Assembly: GCA_017632945.1 (NCBI GenBank)
Contig: JAGBQH010000012.1
Coordinates: forward strand, 207,589-271,588
From: Aeriscardovia sp.
GTDB taxonomy: Bacteria > Actinomycetota > Actinomycetes > Actinomycetales > Bifidobacteriaceae
Length of the DNA: 64,000 bases
Reading direction: 5' to 3'
The position numbers and the translations under genes were made by a program. Of the stretch, positions 19,167 through 28,473 are shown piece by piece. Under the pieces are notes generated by a model that worked only from the letters and a program-made list of their open reading frames with translations, had not been told where the DNA came from and ran no database searches. How positions within the stretch are numbered: the first letter of the stretch is position 1; each line of letters starts with the position of its first letter.

Positions 19167-21650
19167 CTAGTGGGCGGCTTCTTGCCAGTTTTTGCCCCAC
19201 CCCACGGAAACCGTGAGCGGGACTTTAAGATCGCATGCCCCCTCCATCGCTTCTTTTACGGCTTTTTCAACTTCCGGCCTTTCTTTAGGGGCAACTTCCA
19301 CTAAAAGCTCGTCGTGGATTTGAAGGACGATTCTGCTTTTAAGTCCCTTTTCTTCAAGAGAGTTTGCGGCCCTTATCATAGCGATCTTCATTATGTCTGC
19401 AGCCGAACCCTGAATCGGCGCGTTCCTGGCGGCCCTTTCGGCCGCCTTTCTTGCCATGGGGAAAGGAGAGTGGAGGTCCGGGAAATACCTTCTCCTCCCA
19501 AAAATTGTCTCGCTGTACCCGTTTTGGAAGGCCTGCTTTGTCTGCAAGTCCAAGTACTTTTTTACAGAACCAAAGATTGCAAAGTAGCGATCCATCAGTT
19601 CTTTGGCAGAATTTCTGGAAATATGAAGCCTATTTGCCAGGCCAAAGAGGCCCAGACCATAGGCAAGGCCGTAACTTACCTGCTTTACGCTGCTCCTCTC
19701 TTCTAGGCTCACCTCTTTTTCCGGAATGCCGTAGACGAGGTGGGCGATGTACTTGTGAAAGTCTCCTCCGGATTTAAAAGCTTCTATCAGCTTTTCGTCT
19801 CCCGACAAATCTGCCATGATCCTAAGCTCTATTTGCGAGTAGTCGCAGCTCAAAAGTTCCCAGCCCTCGGGGGCTATAAAGGCCGATCGCATTTGGCGCC
19901 CTTCTTCGGTCCTGTTGGGGATTGTCTGAAGATTGGGATCCTGGGAGGCGATCCTTCCGGTGCCCGTGGCCTTTTGATCGAAAGTTGAATAAATCCTTCC
20001 ATCCGGCCTTACCGCCTTCAAAAGAGAGGCAGAGATTTCAGAAAGCTTTCCTTCCTCCCTGAACTTTAGAAGGGCCTGAATAAATTTCTCCTCCCTGCTG
20101 TCTGGGTCCACAAGGGAGGAGAGTTTTTCCAGGGTTTGGGCCGATGTCGACTTTCCGGACGCCTTGATTGAAAACTCATCGTAAAGGACTTTAGATACCT
20201 GTTTTGGGCTGTTTAGATTAATTTTTTTGTGGTCCAATCCCAACGCCTCTTGGGCAATGGAGGAAGCCAGAAAACACTGGGAATCAAAAAAATCCTTCAG
20301 TTCTTCTAGCTTGGCCTTATCTACTAAAACACCCCGCCTTTCCATGTCGTAAAGGATTTTTGCCACAGGAATCTCGATGTCTTTAAGAAGTTTTTCTTCC
20401 CCCCTGTCCTTTAAAGTCTTTTCCATCTCTTCTTTTAGGCCAAGGCCCAGGCTTAACTTTTCTTCCCCTTCCTTTTTCTCTGTAGGAAGGAGGGCTTCCT
20501 TGGGCTTGTCGGGGTTTATAAGGTAACTGGCAAGGGAGAGGTCGAAGGAGGGCATGGGGAGGGGGGAAGAGGAGTTTTCCATAGACCCCTTATAGTCGAA
20601 AGCGATCCAGTCCCCCTTTTGCTTTACTGCCTCCGGGATTTGGTTCTGCCAAGTTTCAAACTTTCCCTCTTCCAAAGTAAAGGCGGAAAACCCATCTTCC
20701 GTTTTTTCTACAAAGTAGGCCTTCCCCTCACTTTTTGTCGCGTCAAAAAGGCTTAAGGGCGAAGAGTGCTCGTAACCGAAGCTTTCTTCTATTTTCTTTA
20801 TCGTCCTTTCTCCAAAAGAAAGAGACTGCATAAAGGATTTAAAGTCGCCTGAAAGGTTTGAGGGGTGCATATCGCAGACCGGGACCGGAAAAGTGAGATC
20901 GCGCACAAGCTCGTTTACTTTCCTGTTCAAAAGAACCTGATCTTTGTCTTTTCTAAGCTCTTCCCCTTTTACGCCTTTTATAGATTCGGATTGGTCTAGA
21001 AGGTTTTTCAAGGATCCAAATTCTAGGAGCCACTTGGCTGCGATCTTGTCTCCCACGCCCTTAACTCCCGGGATATTGTCAGCCCCCTCCCCGCGCAGCG
21101 CCGCAAGGTCGGGGTAGAGAGAAGGGGGAATAGAATAAGTTTCTTCTATGGAGGCGGGGGTCTTTAGGGAAAAATCCTTAAAATGCCTTCCCGGAAATAT
21201 CACAGATACTTTCTCGTCTATCAACTGAAATACGTCTTTGTCTCCGGAAACAATCAGGACCTTAAGCCCTTTTTCTTCCCCCTGGCGGCTTAGGGAGGCC
21301 ACTATGTCGTCCCCCTCAAACCCTTGCTTAACGAACCACTTGACATCGAGCAGGCCAAGGGCCGCTTTAACGATTTCCAGCTGCTTTGAAAATCCTTCTG
21401 GGGTTTTAGGCCTTTGCGCCTTGTAACAGGGCAAAAGCTCATTTCTAAAAGTACCTCCCGAAGTATCAAAGGCCACTGCGATGTAGTAGGGTTTGTAGGC
21501 CTTTACTACTTCGCAAAGCATGGTGAAAAAACCGAATACGGCATTTGTGGGAGTTGAGCCCGAACTAAATTTTGATTCGTCTAAGGCGTAAAAAGCCCTG
21601 AAAAGCAGGGAATGGCCGTCGACTACGAGGAAAGTGTTGTTATCCTTCAC
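19167..21650 (-). CDS. polA: DNA polymerase I
   Basis: An 827-residue Pol I, shorter than the usual ~900-950. Residues 1-290 are the 5'-3' exonuclease (FLVVDGHSLLFRAFYAL, GFEGDDIVASL, LRGEGADNIPGVKGVG). The middle region (~300-440) is reduced and shows no 3'-5' exonuclease FDTET-type motif, so proofreading is probably absent. The polymerase domain has motif A DYSQIELRIMA, motif B RSSVKQVSYGLAYG and motif C VLQIHDELLVE. Start is GTG 21650; it has no Shine-Dalgarno, but TAATCT sits 6 nt before it, suggesting a leaderless mRNA. Confidence 0.97.
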   Translation of the reverse strand: MKDNNTFLVVDGHSLLFRAFYALDESKFSSGSTPTNAVFGFFTMLCEVVKAYKPYYIAVAFDTSGGTFRNELLPCYKAQRPKTPEGFSKQLEIVKAALGLLDVKWFVKQGFEGDDIVASLSRQGEEKGLKVLIVSGDKDVFQLIDEKVSVIFPGRHFKDFSLKTPASIEETYSIPPSLYPDLAALRGEGADNIPGVKGVGDKIAAKWLLEFGSLKNLLDQSESIKGVKGEELRKDKDQVLLNRKVNELVRDLTFPVPVCDMHPSNLSGDFKSFMQSLSFGERTIKKIEESFGYEHSSPLSLFDATKSEGKAYFVEKTEDGFSAFTLEEGKFETWQNQIPEAVKQKGDWIAFDYKGSMENSSSPLPMPSFDLSLASYLINPDKPKEALLPTEKKEGEEKLSLGLGLKEEMEKTLKDRGEEKLLKDIEIPVAKILYDMERRGVLVDKAKLEELKDFFDSQCFLASSIAQEALGLDHKKINLNSPKQVSKVLYDEFSIKASGKSTSAQTLEKLSSLVDPDSREEKFIQALLKFREEGKLSEISASLLKAVRPDGRIYSTFDQKATGTGRIASQDPNLQTIPNRTEEGRQMRSAFIAPEGWELLSCDYSQIELRIMADLSGDEKLIEAFKSGGDFHKYIAHLVYGIPEKEVSLEERSSVKQVSYGLAYGLGLFGLANRLHISRNSAKELMDRYFAIFGSVKKYLDLQTKQAFQNGYSETIFGRRRYFPDLHSPFPMARKAAERAARNAPIQGSAADIMKIAMIRAANSLEEKGLKSRIVLQIHDELLVEVAPKERPEVEKAVKEAMEGACDLKVPLTVSVGWGKNWQEAAH

Positions 21651-21656
21651 GTTTTT

Positions 21657-21662
21657 AGATTA
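21657..21662 (-). promoter_or_regulatory. -10 box TAATCT, 6 nt before the polA GTG
   Basis: On the minus strand TAATCT is followed by AAAAAC and then the GTG start, placing transcription start at or next to the start codon. No Shine-Dalgarno is present. It lies in the 28-nt gap after pdtaR. No clear -35. Confidence 0.5.
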
Positions 21663-21678
21663 AGCGCCCTTTCCGACA

Positions 21679-22269
21679 CTACCCCAGCTTCAAGATTACG
21701 GCCTCTGCAACTTCTGCCATGCTCAGCCTTTTATCCATGCTGTTTTTCTGTATCCACCTAAAGGCTTCGGGTTCAGAAAGGTTCATATTCTCCATCAACA
21801 GCCCCTTTGCCCTGTCGACCTTTTTGCGAACTTCCACCCTCGCCCTGATATCGGTTATCTGGCTTTCAAGGGCATTTAACTGATCGAATCTGGAGATCGC
21901 GATTTCCATTGCGGGCAAAAGCTGCTCAGGCTCGAAGGGCTTTACTATGTAGGCTCCGGCCCCAGATTCTATAGCCTCGGCTACGAGGGGCTGCTGGGAG
22001 TAAGCAGTGAGGATTACTACAGGGGCTATTTTTTCCTCCGAAAGGATTTTGGTGGCGCTGATGCCGTCGCCGCCGGGCATTTTGACGTCCATCAAAACCA
22101 CATCAGGCTTCTCTTTGCGTGCGACCTCTACGGCTTCTTTTCCATTGGTCACTTGGCCCACAACAATTTGATTGAAAGTTTTAAGAGCTTGAACGATATC
22201 TAGCCTAATTAAAGGCTCATCTTCCGCAACTAATACGCGCCTGGGCGCGCTTGTGCCACTATTTGCCAT
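21679..22269 (-). CDS. pdtaR: ANTAR-domain response regulator (PdtaR type)
   Basis: A 196-residue two-domain regulator. The receiver (residues ~10-125) keeps the acidic pair in VLVAEDEPLIR, the phospho-acceptor in VVLMDVKMPGGDG, T in VILTAY and K in IVKPFEP. The C-terminal ANTAR domain (~135-195; KVDRAKGLLMENMNLSEPEAFRWIQ) binds paired RNA hairpins and acts as an antiterminator. No histidine kinase is adjacent. It starts 16 nt after the 3' end of the tRNA on the same strand, so it is probably co-transcribed with it. Confidence 0.94.
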   Translation of the reverse strand: MANSGTSAPRRVLVAEDEPLIRLDIVQALKTFNQIVVGQVTNGKEAVEVARKEKPDVVLMDVKMPGGDGISATKILSEEKIAPVVILTAYSQQPLVAEAIESGAGAYIVKPFEPEQLLPAMEIAISRFDQLNALESQITDIRARVEVRKKVDRAKGLLMENMNLSEPEAFRWIQKNSMDKRLSMAEVAEAVILKLG

Positions 22270-22285
22270 AAGCGCCTACGATTCG

Positions 22286-22359
22286 TACCCTGAGTGGGAT
22301 TCGAACCCACACTGTACAGATTTTGAGGCTGTTTCCTCTACCAATTGGGATACCAGGGC
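22286..22359 (-). tRNA. tRNA-Leu(CAA)-like gene with a class I-sized variable region
   Basis: On the minus strand, acceptor GCCCTGG pairs with TCAGGGT (G-U closing pair), discriminator A73, and TA follows the 5' acceptor strand. The D loop has AATTGGTA, the T arm is GTGGG TTCGAAT CCCAC. Anticodon stem ACAGC/TCTGT has a C-T mismatch next to loop CTCAAAA; C32, U33, then CAA, so the anticodon reads leucine. The variable region is only ACAGT, whereas leucine tRNAs normally carry a long arm; total 74 nt. The D stem pairs only partly (TCC/GGA). It sits between pyk and pdtaR. Confidence 0.75.
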
Positions 22360-22377
22360 ATCCTAAGCAATTATAGC

Positions 22378-23808
22378 TTAGGAAATGACATGATCAAAAA
22401 TTGCTCCAGATCCGGCGCTTTCGGGGCTTCCTTCATTTTCAATTGTCTCTATAAGGACCCTCTCTCCCTTAGAAAGGCCGCATATGCCTTTAAGCTTTTC
22501 GTCAATCTTGAAGAAGACATCCCTGGAGGGGGTGAGAAGATCGGGGGTAAAGACGGCAAAAGTGCCCCAGTAGAGAGAAAGCTGGTAGTAAGTCTCTTCA
22601 TTTGGGGTAAAAGCGTAGATCGGAATGGAGGGCCTGAACTTGGAAATGGCAGCTATGGGATCTGTGGAGCTGGCAAGCACCACTATCGCCTTGGCGCGGC
22701 GCTCATAGGCCGCAGGAAGAGCTGCGCAGGAGAGGACTTCCTGTCCATTGTCCTCTCTTGCCTTCACGGATGGGATGTAAGAAATGCCGTGCTCGCAGGT
22801 GTACTCAGAAATTTTGGCCATAGTCTCTACTACGCGTGCGGGGTCTGACCCTACCGCCGTCTCATTGCTGGTCATGGTCGAGTCGCATCCATCCATGATG
22901 GCGTTTGCGCAGTCAGAAGTTTCTGCCCTTGTGGGGAGGGGGTTTTTAATCATGGAGCTAAGCATTTCGGTGGCCATTATCACAGGCTTTGCCCAGTAGC
23001 GGCTCATGGTTATGAGCTTTTTGTTTATGATTGGAACCTGCCAGAACGGGAGCTCTACCGCCAGATCGCCTCTGGCGCACATAATCCCCTGGCAGGCCTT
23101 TACAATTTCCTCCATGTTTTCTATGGCTTCCGGCTTTTCCATCTTCACTATGATGGGCAAAACGCATTTCTTTTCTTCCATGATTTTCTTTGCCGGATCC
23201 AGATCGGAGGCCTTCCTTACAAAGCTCAAAGCTATCATGTCTACGCCGTGATCGAGCGCCCAGTTGAGGTCCTCTTCATCTTTTTGCGTGAGGGCCGGGG
23301 AAGAAATTTTTACTCCGGGAAGGTTAATTCCTTTATGGCTGGAAAGAAAGCCGGGGGTAAGGACTTGGGTGAGGATTTTATCTCCCTCCACGCCTTTAAC
23401 TTCCAGCCTCACCAGGCCGTCATTTAAAAGAAGGATGTCTCCCGGCTTTACGTCTTTGGGAAGATCTTTGTAGGTGCAGCTTACACCCTCTTTAGTTCCT
23501 ATAATGTCTTGCGAAGTTATGAAGAAATCCTGGCCTTTGTCGAGGTAGACTTCATCCTTTCCGTCGGCGTTCTTTTCAAACCATCCGCAACGAATCTTGG
23601 GGCCCTGAAAGTCTGCCATGATCCCGACATTCTTCCCAACCTGCTTGCGGGCCTCTTTTATGTTGTTCAAAATTTCCAAGTGTTGCTCGGGAGTGCCGTG
23701 CGAGAAGTTGAGCCTCGCCACATCCATCCCGTTTTGCATAAGAGTTTTAAGCATTTCCAAGCTGTCGCACGCCGGTCCTATGGTGCAGACGATCTTTCCC
23801 ATCCTCAT
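22378..23808 (-). CDS. pyk: pyruvate kinase
   Basis: A 476-residue pyruvate kinase converting phosphoenolpyruvate and ADP to pyruvate and ATP. Starts MRMGKIVCTIGPACDS; contains ARLNFSHG, the active-site signature IIVKMEKPEAIENMEEI and ARGDLAVE, then the C-terminal regulatory domain. Usual length. ATG at 23808 (a second ATG two codons on). The tRNA follows 18 nt after the stop. Confidence 0.97.
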   Translation of the reverse strand: MRMGKIVCTIGPACDSLEMLKTLMQNGMDVARLNFSHGTPEQHLEILNNIKEARKQVGKNVGIMADFQGPKIRCGWFEKNADGKDEVYLDKGQDFFITSQDIIGTKEGVSCTYKDLPKDVKPGDILLLNDGLVRLEVKGVEGDKILTQVLTPGFLSSHKGINLPGVKISSPALTQKDEEDLNWALDHGVDMIALSFVRKASDLDPAKKIMEEKKCVLPIIVKMEKPEAIENMEEIVKACQGIMCARGDLAVELPFWQVPIINKKLITMSRYWAKPVIMATEMLSSMIKNPLPTRAETSDCANAIMDGCDSTMTSNETAVGSDPARVVETMAKISEYTCEHGISYIPSVKAREDNGQEVLSCAALPAAYERRAKAIVVLASSTDPIAAISKFRPSIPIYAFTPNEETYYQLSLYWGTFAVFTPDLLTPSRDVFFKIDEKLKGICGLSKGERVLIETIENEGSPESAGSGAIFDHVIS

Positions 23809-23829
23809 AAGGAAAACCTCGTTTTCTAG

Positions 23830-24828
23830 TTATCGCTTTTTCTCTTCTTCTCCAATTTTACCCTTTGCCTCTTCCTTATCTTTACTCTTCTCCTTCTTCA
23901 AAAATGCCAGGCTAAGGCCTGCAGAGACGATGAGAATGGAGGCGATAACGCATAAAGTGACCCATGAGGGGATTTGGGCAATGGGCAAGGGGCGGCCGCC
24001 GTTTATAAATTTCAGGGAGTTGTCTGAAAGAGCTTCCAAAAAAAGCTTCACGCCTATAAAGGCTAAAATTGCCGAAACCCCCAGAGGAAGAAACTTTAGG
24101 GAGCGAAGGCCTTTTTTTAGAAGAGAATAAAGTTCTTTTAGGCCTATGAGGGCAAAGAAATTGGATGTGAAGACTACGAAAATATTGGTAGTTATCCCCA
24201 GGATGGCCGGAATGGAGTCTAAAGAGAAAAAGGCATCGGCGAGCCCCAGGGAAAGGAAAGTCAGAAGAAGGGGAGAAAAAAGCAGCCTCCCCTTTTCTCT
24301 GTACCAAAGCCTTTTGCCTTTCCAGCCTCCGGTTGGAAGGAAGCGGGAGAGCTTTTTAACTATTCCCCCCTCAGGCTCCTTTTCTCCCTTCTTCTTCCAG
24401 AAAGAGATGGCGTTTTTTACAGATACGGCTATCAAAAGGATTGCGCAGGGGATGAAAAGGAAAGAGAAGGCGGAAAGGAGGGAGGATCCTAAAACTATCA
24501 GCCCCAGCCTTATAAGAACGGCTAAAAAGATCCCCAGAGACAGAACCCAGTCTGAAATGGAATCGGGGACCTTAAAAGAGTCCAAAATCAGGCCGTAGAC
24601 GAAAAGGTTGTCTATAGATAGGGAATACTCGGTAATATAACCGGAAAAGAAGTTCAAAGAATCTTTAAGGGAAATGAAAGTTAAAATCCATCCGAAGACC
24701 GCCGCGCATCCTACTATGGACACCAGCCTTATGGAGGCAGACTTTAATGAATTTGACTTTGCGCTCCAGTACATATCGGCCAGAAAGAGTGCGGAGATGC
24801 AAATGAGGGAAATGATTTTAAAAGCCAT
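23830..24828 (-). CDS. TerC-family integral membrane protein
   Basis: A 332-residue protein with about eight or nine membrane segments and TerC hallmarks: GYITEYSLSIDNLFVY, FSLDSIPAILGITT and FTSNFFALIGLKELY. The intramembrane acidic residues of the first two motifs are conserved in this family, which is linked to tellurite resistance and metal export (manganese in some members). A charged Lys/Glu loop (~140-170) and tail follow. Stop codon of uvrB is 5 nt before the start, so it is in the uvrB-terC-pyk direction of reading and probably shares its transcript. Confidence 0.9.
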   Translation of the reverse strand: MAFKIISLICISALFLADMYWSAKSNSLKSASIRLVSIVGCAAVFGWILTFISLKDSLNFFSGYITEYSLSIDNLFVYGLILDSFKVPDSISDWVLSLGIFLAVLIRLGLIVLGSSLLSAFSFLFIPCAILLIAVSVKNAISFWKKKGEKEPEGGIVKKLSRFLPTGGWKGKRLWYREKGRLLFSPLLLTFLSLGLADAFFSLDSIPAILGITTNIFVVFTSNFFALIGLKELYSLLKKGLRSLKFLPLGVSAILAFIGVKLFLEALSDNSLKFINGGRPLPIAQIPSWVTLCVIASILIVSAGLSLAFLKKEKSKDKEEAKGKIGEEEKKR

Positions 24829-24833
24829 GGGAG

Positions 24834-26822
24834 TTATTTTTTAAAGTTGCGAAAATCCACTCCCATTTCTTCTAGCTCGTCTCTTAGAGCTGCGGCCTGT
24901 TCAAAGTCCATATTTTTCGATGCCTCCATCATTTTTTCGTAAAGCTCTTTTGGATCGGAAGTTTTAGGCTGGGTGAAGATGCGCTTTTTGGTGGGATGAT
25001 CCTTCTTTTTCTCTACCAAAGCGGAGCCGGATGCCTTCTTTTCAATGGATTTTGGAACTATGCCCTCCTTTTTGTTCCACTCCAGCTGCTTTTTGCGCCT
25101 TCGGTTTGTTTCGTCTATGGCCTCTTTCATGGCTTCGGTTACGCCCGAAGCATACATTATAACCGTCCCGTCAACGTTTCTGGCGGCCCTGCCAATGATT
25201 TGGATAAGGCTGGTGAAAGATCTTAAAAAGCCTTCTTTGTCGGCATCCAAGATAGCTACCAGGGAAACCGACGGAAGATCTAGCCCCTCCCTTAGGAGGT
25301 TGATTCCCACTACCGCGTCCAGTTTTCCTTCTTGAAGCTTTCCTAGAATTTCTATCCTGTCGAGAGTGGGGATGTCGGAGTGGAGGTATTCCGACCTTAT
25401 CCCTTCTTCTCTGAAGAAGGTGGAAAGATCCTCTGCCATTTTTTTGGTGAGGGTGGTTACCAGAGCTTTTTCTCCCTTCTTTTTCCTTTCCTTTATTTCC
25501 TTTATGAGATCTTCTACCTGCCCTTTTTCGCTCCTCACCTCCACCTTGGGGTCCAAAAGCCCCGTGGGCCGGATAATCTGCTCTACAACTTCCCCACCGC
25601 TCCTCTCCAGTTCCGCGGGCCCGGGCGTGGCCGAAAGGTAAAGCGTCTGGCCCCTTTTGGCGTTGAATTCTTCTTCTGTAAGCGGCCTGTTGTCGCAGGC
25701 GCTAGGTAGTCTGAAGCCATAATCCACCAGGGTCCTTTTGCGGGATCTGTCCCCTTCGTACATCGCCCTTATTTGCGGAAGGGTGATATGGGACTCGTCT
25801 ATTATGGTTAAAAAGTCGTCCGGGAAAAAATCCATGAGGGTGTTGGGGGCTTCCCCGGGCTGCCTTCCATCAAAAAATCTGGAATAGTTTTCAATCCCGG
25901 GGCAAAACCCTATATTCTCAATAGATTCCAGATCGTAATTCACTCTCTCTTCCAGCCTCTGGGCCTCAAGAAGCTTCCCGCGGGATCTAAAGTAGGAGAG
26001 CTGGTTTTCGAGCTCGGTTTTAATTTCTTTAATGGCCTTTTTCCGCTGCTTTTCGTTCGATACGTATTCGGTGGCCGGGAAAATGGCCACGCTTGAAGGT
26101 TTCTCTTCCACTTTTCTGGTGACGGGATCCAAAAGCTCTATCCCATCCACCCTGTTCCCAAAAAGCTCTATCCTTACAATCTTGTCCATATAGGCCGGGA
26201 TTATGTCTACGGTTCCTCCCCTAACCCTAAAAGAGCCTCTCTGTAAGTTGGCATCGTTTCTTTTGTACTGCATGGAAACAAAGCGCTTCAAAAGGCTCTG
26301 CCTGTCTGTTTGGTCTCCCACGCGGATGCTTAGCATCTGCGCCAGGTATTCTTTTGGAGAACCCAGGCCGTAAAGGCAGGAAACCGTACAAACTACCACG
26401 CAGTCATTTCTTGTAAGGACGGAAGCTGTGGCTGCATGGCGGAGCCTGTCTACCTCTTCGTTTATCGACGCATCTTTTTCTATATGGGTATCGCTTTGCG
26501 GTATATAGGCTTCCGGCTGATAGTAATCGTAGTAACTGACGAAATAATTTACAGAATTTTGCGGGAAAAGGGAACGGAGTTCCTGGCACATTTGCGCAGC
26601 CAGGGTCTTATTGGGCTCTACTACCAGGGTAGGCTTGTTAAGCTTTTCTATCACCCAAGCAGCTGTAGCGCTCTTTCCGGTCCCTGTAGCCCCCATAAGA
26701 ACTACATCCCTCTGACCGGAATTAAGCCTTCCGGCGATCTCCGCTATCGCATGGGGCTGATCGCCGGAAGGCTTCCAATTTTCATTAACTTTGAAATCTT
26801 TATAAAGTTTCTCTACTGACAT
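24834..26822 (-). CDS. uvrB: excinuclease ABC subunit B
   Basis: A 662-residue UvrB for nucleotide excision repair. Walker A is [13 protein letters not shown]; the beta-hairpin region has [12 protein letters not shown]; helicase motifs include [13 protein letters not shown] and QIIGRAARN; the C-terminal UVR motif ([22 protein letters not shown]) that contacts UvrC is present. It lies directly after rpsA; in many actinobacteria coaE sits between the two, but here only ~50 nt with a hairpin separates them. Confidence 0.97.
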   Translation of the reverse strand: MSVEKLYKDFKVNENWKPSGDQPHAIAEIAGRLNSGQRDVVLMGATGTGKSATAAWVIEKLNKPTLVVEPNKTLAAQMCQELRSLFPQNSVNYFVSYYDYYQPEAYIPQSDTHIEKDASINEEVDRLRHAATASVLTRNDCVVVCTVSCLYGLGSPKEYLAQMLSIRVGDQTDRQSLLKRFVSMQYKRNDANLQRGSFRVRGGTVDIIPAYMDKIVRIELFGNRVDGIELLDPVTRKVEEKPSSVAIFPATEYVSNEKQRKKAIKEIKTELENQLSYFRSRGKLLEAQRLEERVNYDLESIENIGFCPGIENYSRFFDGRQPGEAPNTLMDFFPDDFLTIIDESHITLPQIRAMYEGDRSRKRTLVDYGFRLPSACDNRPLTEEEFNAKRGQTLYLSATPGPAELERSGGEVVEQIIRPTGLLDPKVEVRSEKGQVEDLIKEIKERKKKGEKALVTTLTKKMAEDLSTFFREEGIRSEYLHSDIPTLDRIEILGKLQEGKLDAVVGINLLREGLDLPSVSLVAILDADKEGFLRSFTSLIQIIGRAARNVDGTVIMYASGVTEAMKEAIDETNRRRKKQLEWNKKEGIVPKSIEKKASGSALVEKKKDHPTKKRIFTQPKTSDPKELYEKMMEASKNMDFEQAAALRDELEEMGVDFRNFKK

Positions 26823-26835
26823 ATTTCTACCTATT

Positions 26836-26856
26836 TTGAGGGCGATGCGCCCTCAA
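26836..26856 (-). terminator. hairpin between rpsA and uvrB
   Basis: Perfect inverted repeat TTGAGGGCG-ATG-CGCCCTCAA. On the minus strand it is followed only by AAATAGG, not a full T-run, so it may be a weak terminator, attenuator or mRNA-stabilising stem between rpsA and uvrB. Confidence 0.5.
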
Positions 26857-26874
26857 CAATGGTAGTGCGAGAAA

Positions 26875-28341
26875 CTAAGCTTCTTCGGAAAGCTGCTCTT
26901 TAAGCTCGGCGAGTTTGCCGTTGTTCATCAAAGAGCTCTGTGCGCTCTCTTCTCCCTGGGCCTCTATGGCCTTGGGAGCTTCTTCCTCTTCCTGCTCCTT
27001 TTCGGCATTTTCGAGTTCATAGGCCCTTTGCTTTACCACAAACTGCCTGTGCTCCAGCCAGAGGTTGCGGGCTGCAGCGTATTCTGCCTCCCACTCTTCC
27101 CTCTGCTTTTCGTATCCGGGGAGCCACTCATTGGATTCGGGATCGAACCCTTCGGGATATTTGTAATTTCCATTCTCGTCGTACTCGGCCGTCATGCCGT
27201 AAAGGGCAGGGTCGAAGTCGTTGGAAGCGAGGTTTACAGCCTCGTTTGCCTGCTTGAGGGACAGAGAAACGCGGCACCTGTCGAGATCTACGTCTATTAC
27301 CTTGACGAAGATCTCTTCTCCCGGAGACACCACGGAAGCAGGGTTGGTGATGTGGTGATCGGTGAGCTCGGAAATGTGGATGAGGCCTTCAATTTCGTCA
27401 GCCAGAGAAACGAATACTCCAAACTGGACAATCTTGGTGACTTTGCCTTTGACAATTTGTCCTGGAACATGGGTGCGTGCAAAGCGCTGCCAGGGATCTT
27501 CCTGGGTAGCCTTGAGAGAAAGGCTGATGCGCTCCCTTTCCACATCGATGTCGAGGACTTCCACCGTGACCTTCTGGCCCACTTTCACCACGTCGGAGGG
27601 GTGGTCTATGTGCTTCCAGCTAAGTTCGGAGACATGGATGAGGCCGTCTACCCCGCCAAGATCTACGAAGGCTCCAAACTGCACTATGGAGCTGACAACT
27701 CCCTCGCAAATTTGGCCTTTCTTTAGCTGGTTCATAAAGGCTTCGCGCACTTCGGACTGAGTCTCTTCAAGGTACTGTCTGCGGGAGAGAACTACATTGT
27801 TGCGGTTCTTGTCCAGTTCCAAAATCTTGGCCTTGATGGTCTGGCCTATATAGGGGGCAAGGTCCCTTACCCTCCTCATTTCCACCAGGGAGGCCGGCAA
27901 AAAGCCGCGCAGGCCGATGTCAACTATGAGGCCGCCCTTGACGGTCTCTATGATGGTGCCTTCCACCACACCATCGGCTTCCTTTATCTTCTCTATCTCT
28001 CCCCAAGCGCGCTCGTACTGGGCCCTCTTCTTGGAGAGCATGAGGCGGCCCTCTTTGTCCTCTTTAGTGATGACAAGGGCTTCAATTTCGTCTCCGAGCT
28101 TTACCACGTCTTCAGGATCGGCGTCCTTCTTTATGGAGAGCTCTTTGACAGGAATGACGCCTTCCGTCTTGTAGCCTATATCGAGCAGTACTTCGTCACG
28201 CCCAATTCTTACTACCGAACCTATTACGAGGTCGCCCTCGTTAAAGTTCTTTACGGTGCTGGTAACGGCCTTTATAAGGTCTTCTTTCGTGCCGATATCA
28301 TTTACGGCTACCTGAGGCACGTCATGCAAATTTTCTGTCAT
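26875..28341 (-). CDS. rpsA: 30S ribosomal protein S1
   Basis: A 488-residue actinobacterial-type S1 with four S1 RNA-binding domains at about residues 37-108, 125-192, 208-280 and 296-366 (for example GDLVIGSVVRIGRDEVLLDIG and FGAFVDLGGVDGLIHVSELSW). An acidic Glu/Ala-rich tail replaces the last two domains of E. coli S1. Start ATG 28341; no strong Shine-Dalgarno. A 119-bp gap to folD holds its promoter region. Confidence 0.96.
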   Translation of the reverse strand: MTENLHDVPQVAVNDIGTKEDLIKAVTSTVKNFNEGDLVIGSVVRIGRDEVLLDIGYKTEGVIPVKELSIKKDADPEDVVKLGDEIEALVITKEDKEGRLMLSKKRAQYERAWGEIEKIKEADGVVEGTIIETVKGGLIVDIGLRGFLPASLVEMRRVRDLAPYIGQTIKAKILELDKNRNNVVLSRRQYLEETQSEVREAFMNQLKKGQICEGVVSSIVQFGAFVDLGGVDGLIHVSELSWKHIDHPSDVVKVGQKVTVEVLDIDVERERISLSLKATQEDPWQRFARTHVPGQIVKGKVTKIVQFGVFVSLADEIEGLIHISELTDHHITNPASVVSPGEEIFVKVIDVDLDRCRVSLSLKQANEAVNLASNDFDPALYGMTAEYDENGNYKYPEGFDPESNEWLPGYEKQREEWEAEYAAARNLWLEHRQFVVKQRAYELENAEKEQEEEEAPKAIEAQGEESAQSSLMNNGKLAELKEQLSEEA

Positions 28342-28456
28342 AAAGAGTGTTTCTTTTTAGTCGTGCTACTCTGCCCTCCTCAGAGCCGGGCGACCCAGAA
28401 ACACGGGAAGCCGCACGGCCCTAAAAAAGACAGGAAAGCCTCTGGCGAGAACTTAC

Positions 28457-28473
28457 TGACTTATGATAAGTCA
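28457..28473. promoter_or_regulatory. perfect palindrome overlapping the folD stop codon
   Basis: TGACTTAT-G-ATAAGTCA, eight bases per arm. It contains the folD stop and lies 116 bp upstream of rpsA. No T-run follows in the folD direction, so it is more likely an operator or mRNA 3' stem than a classic terminator. Function unknown. Confidence 0.4.
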
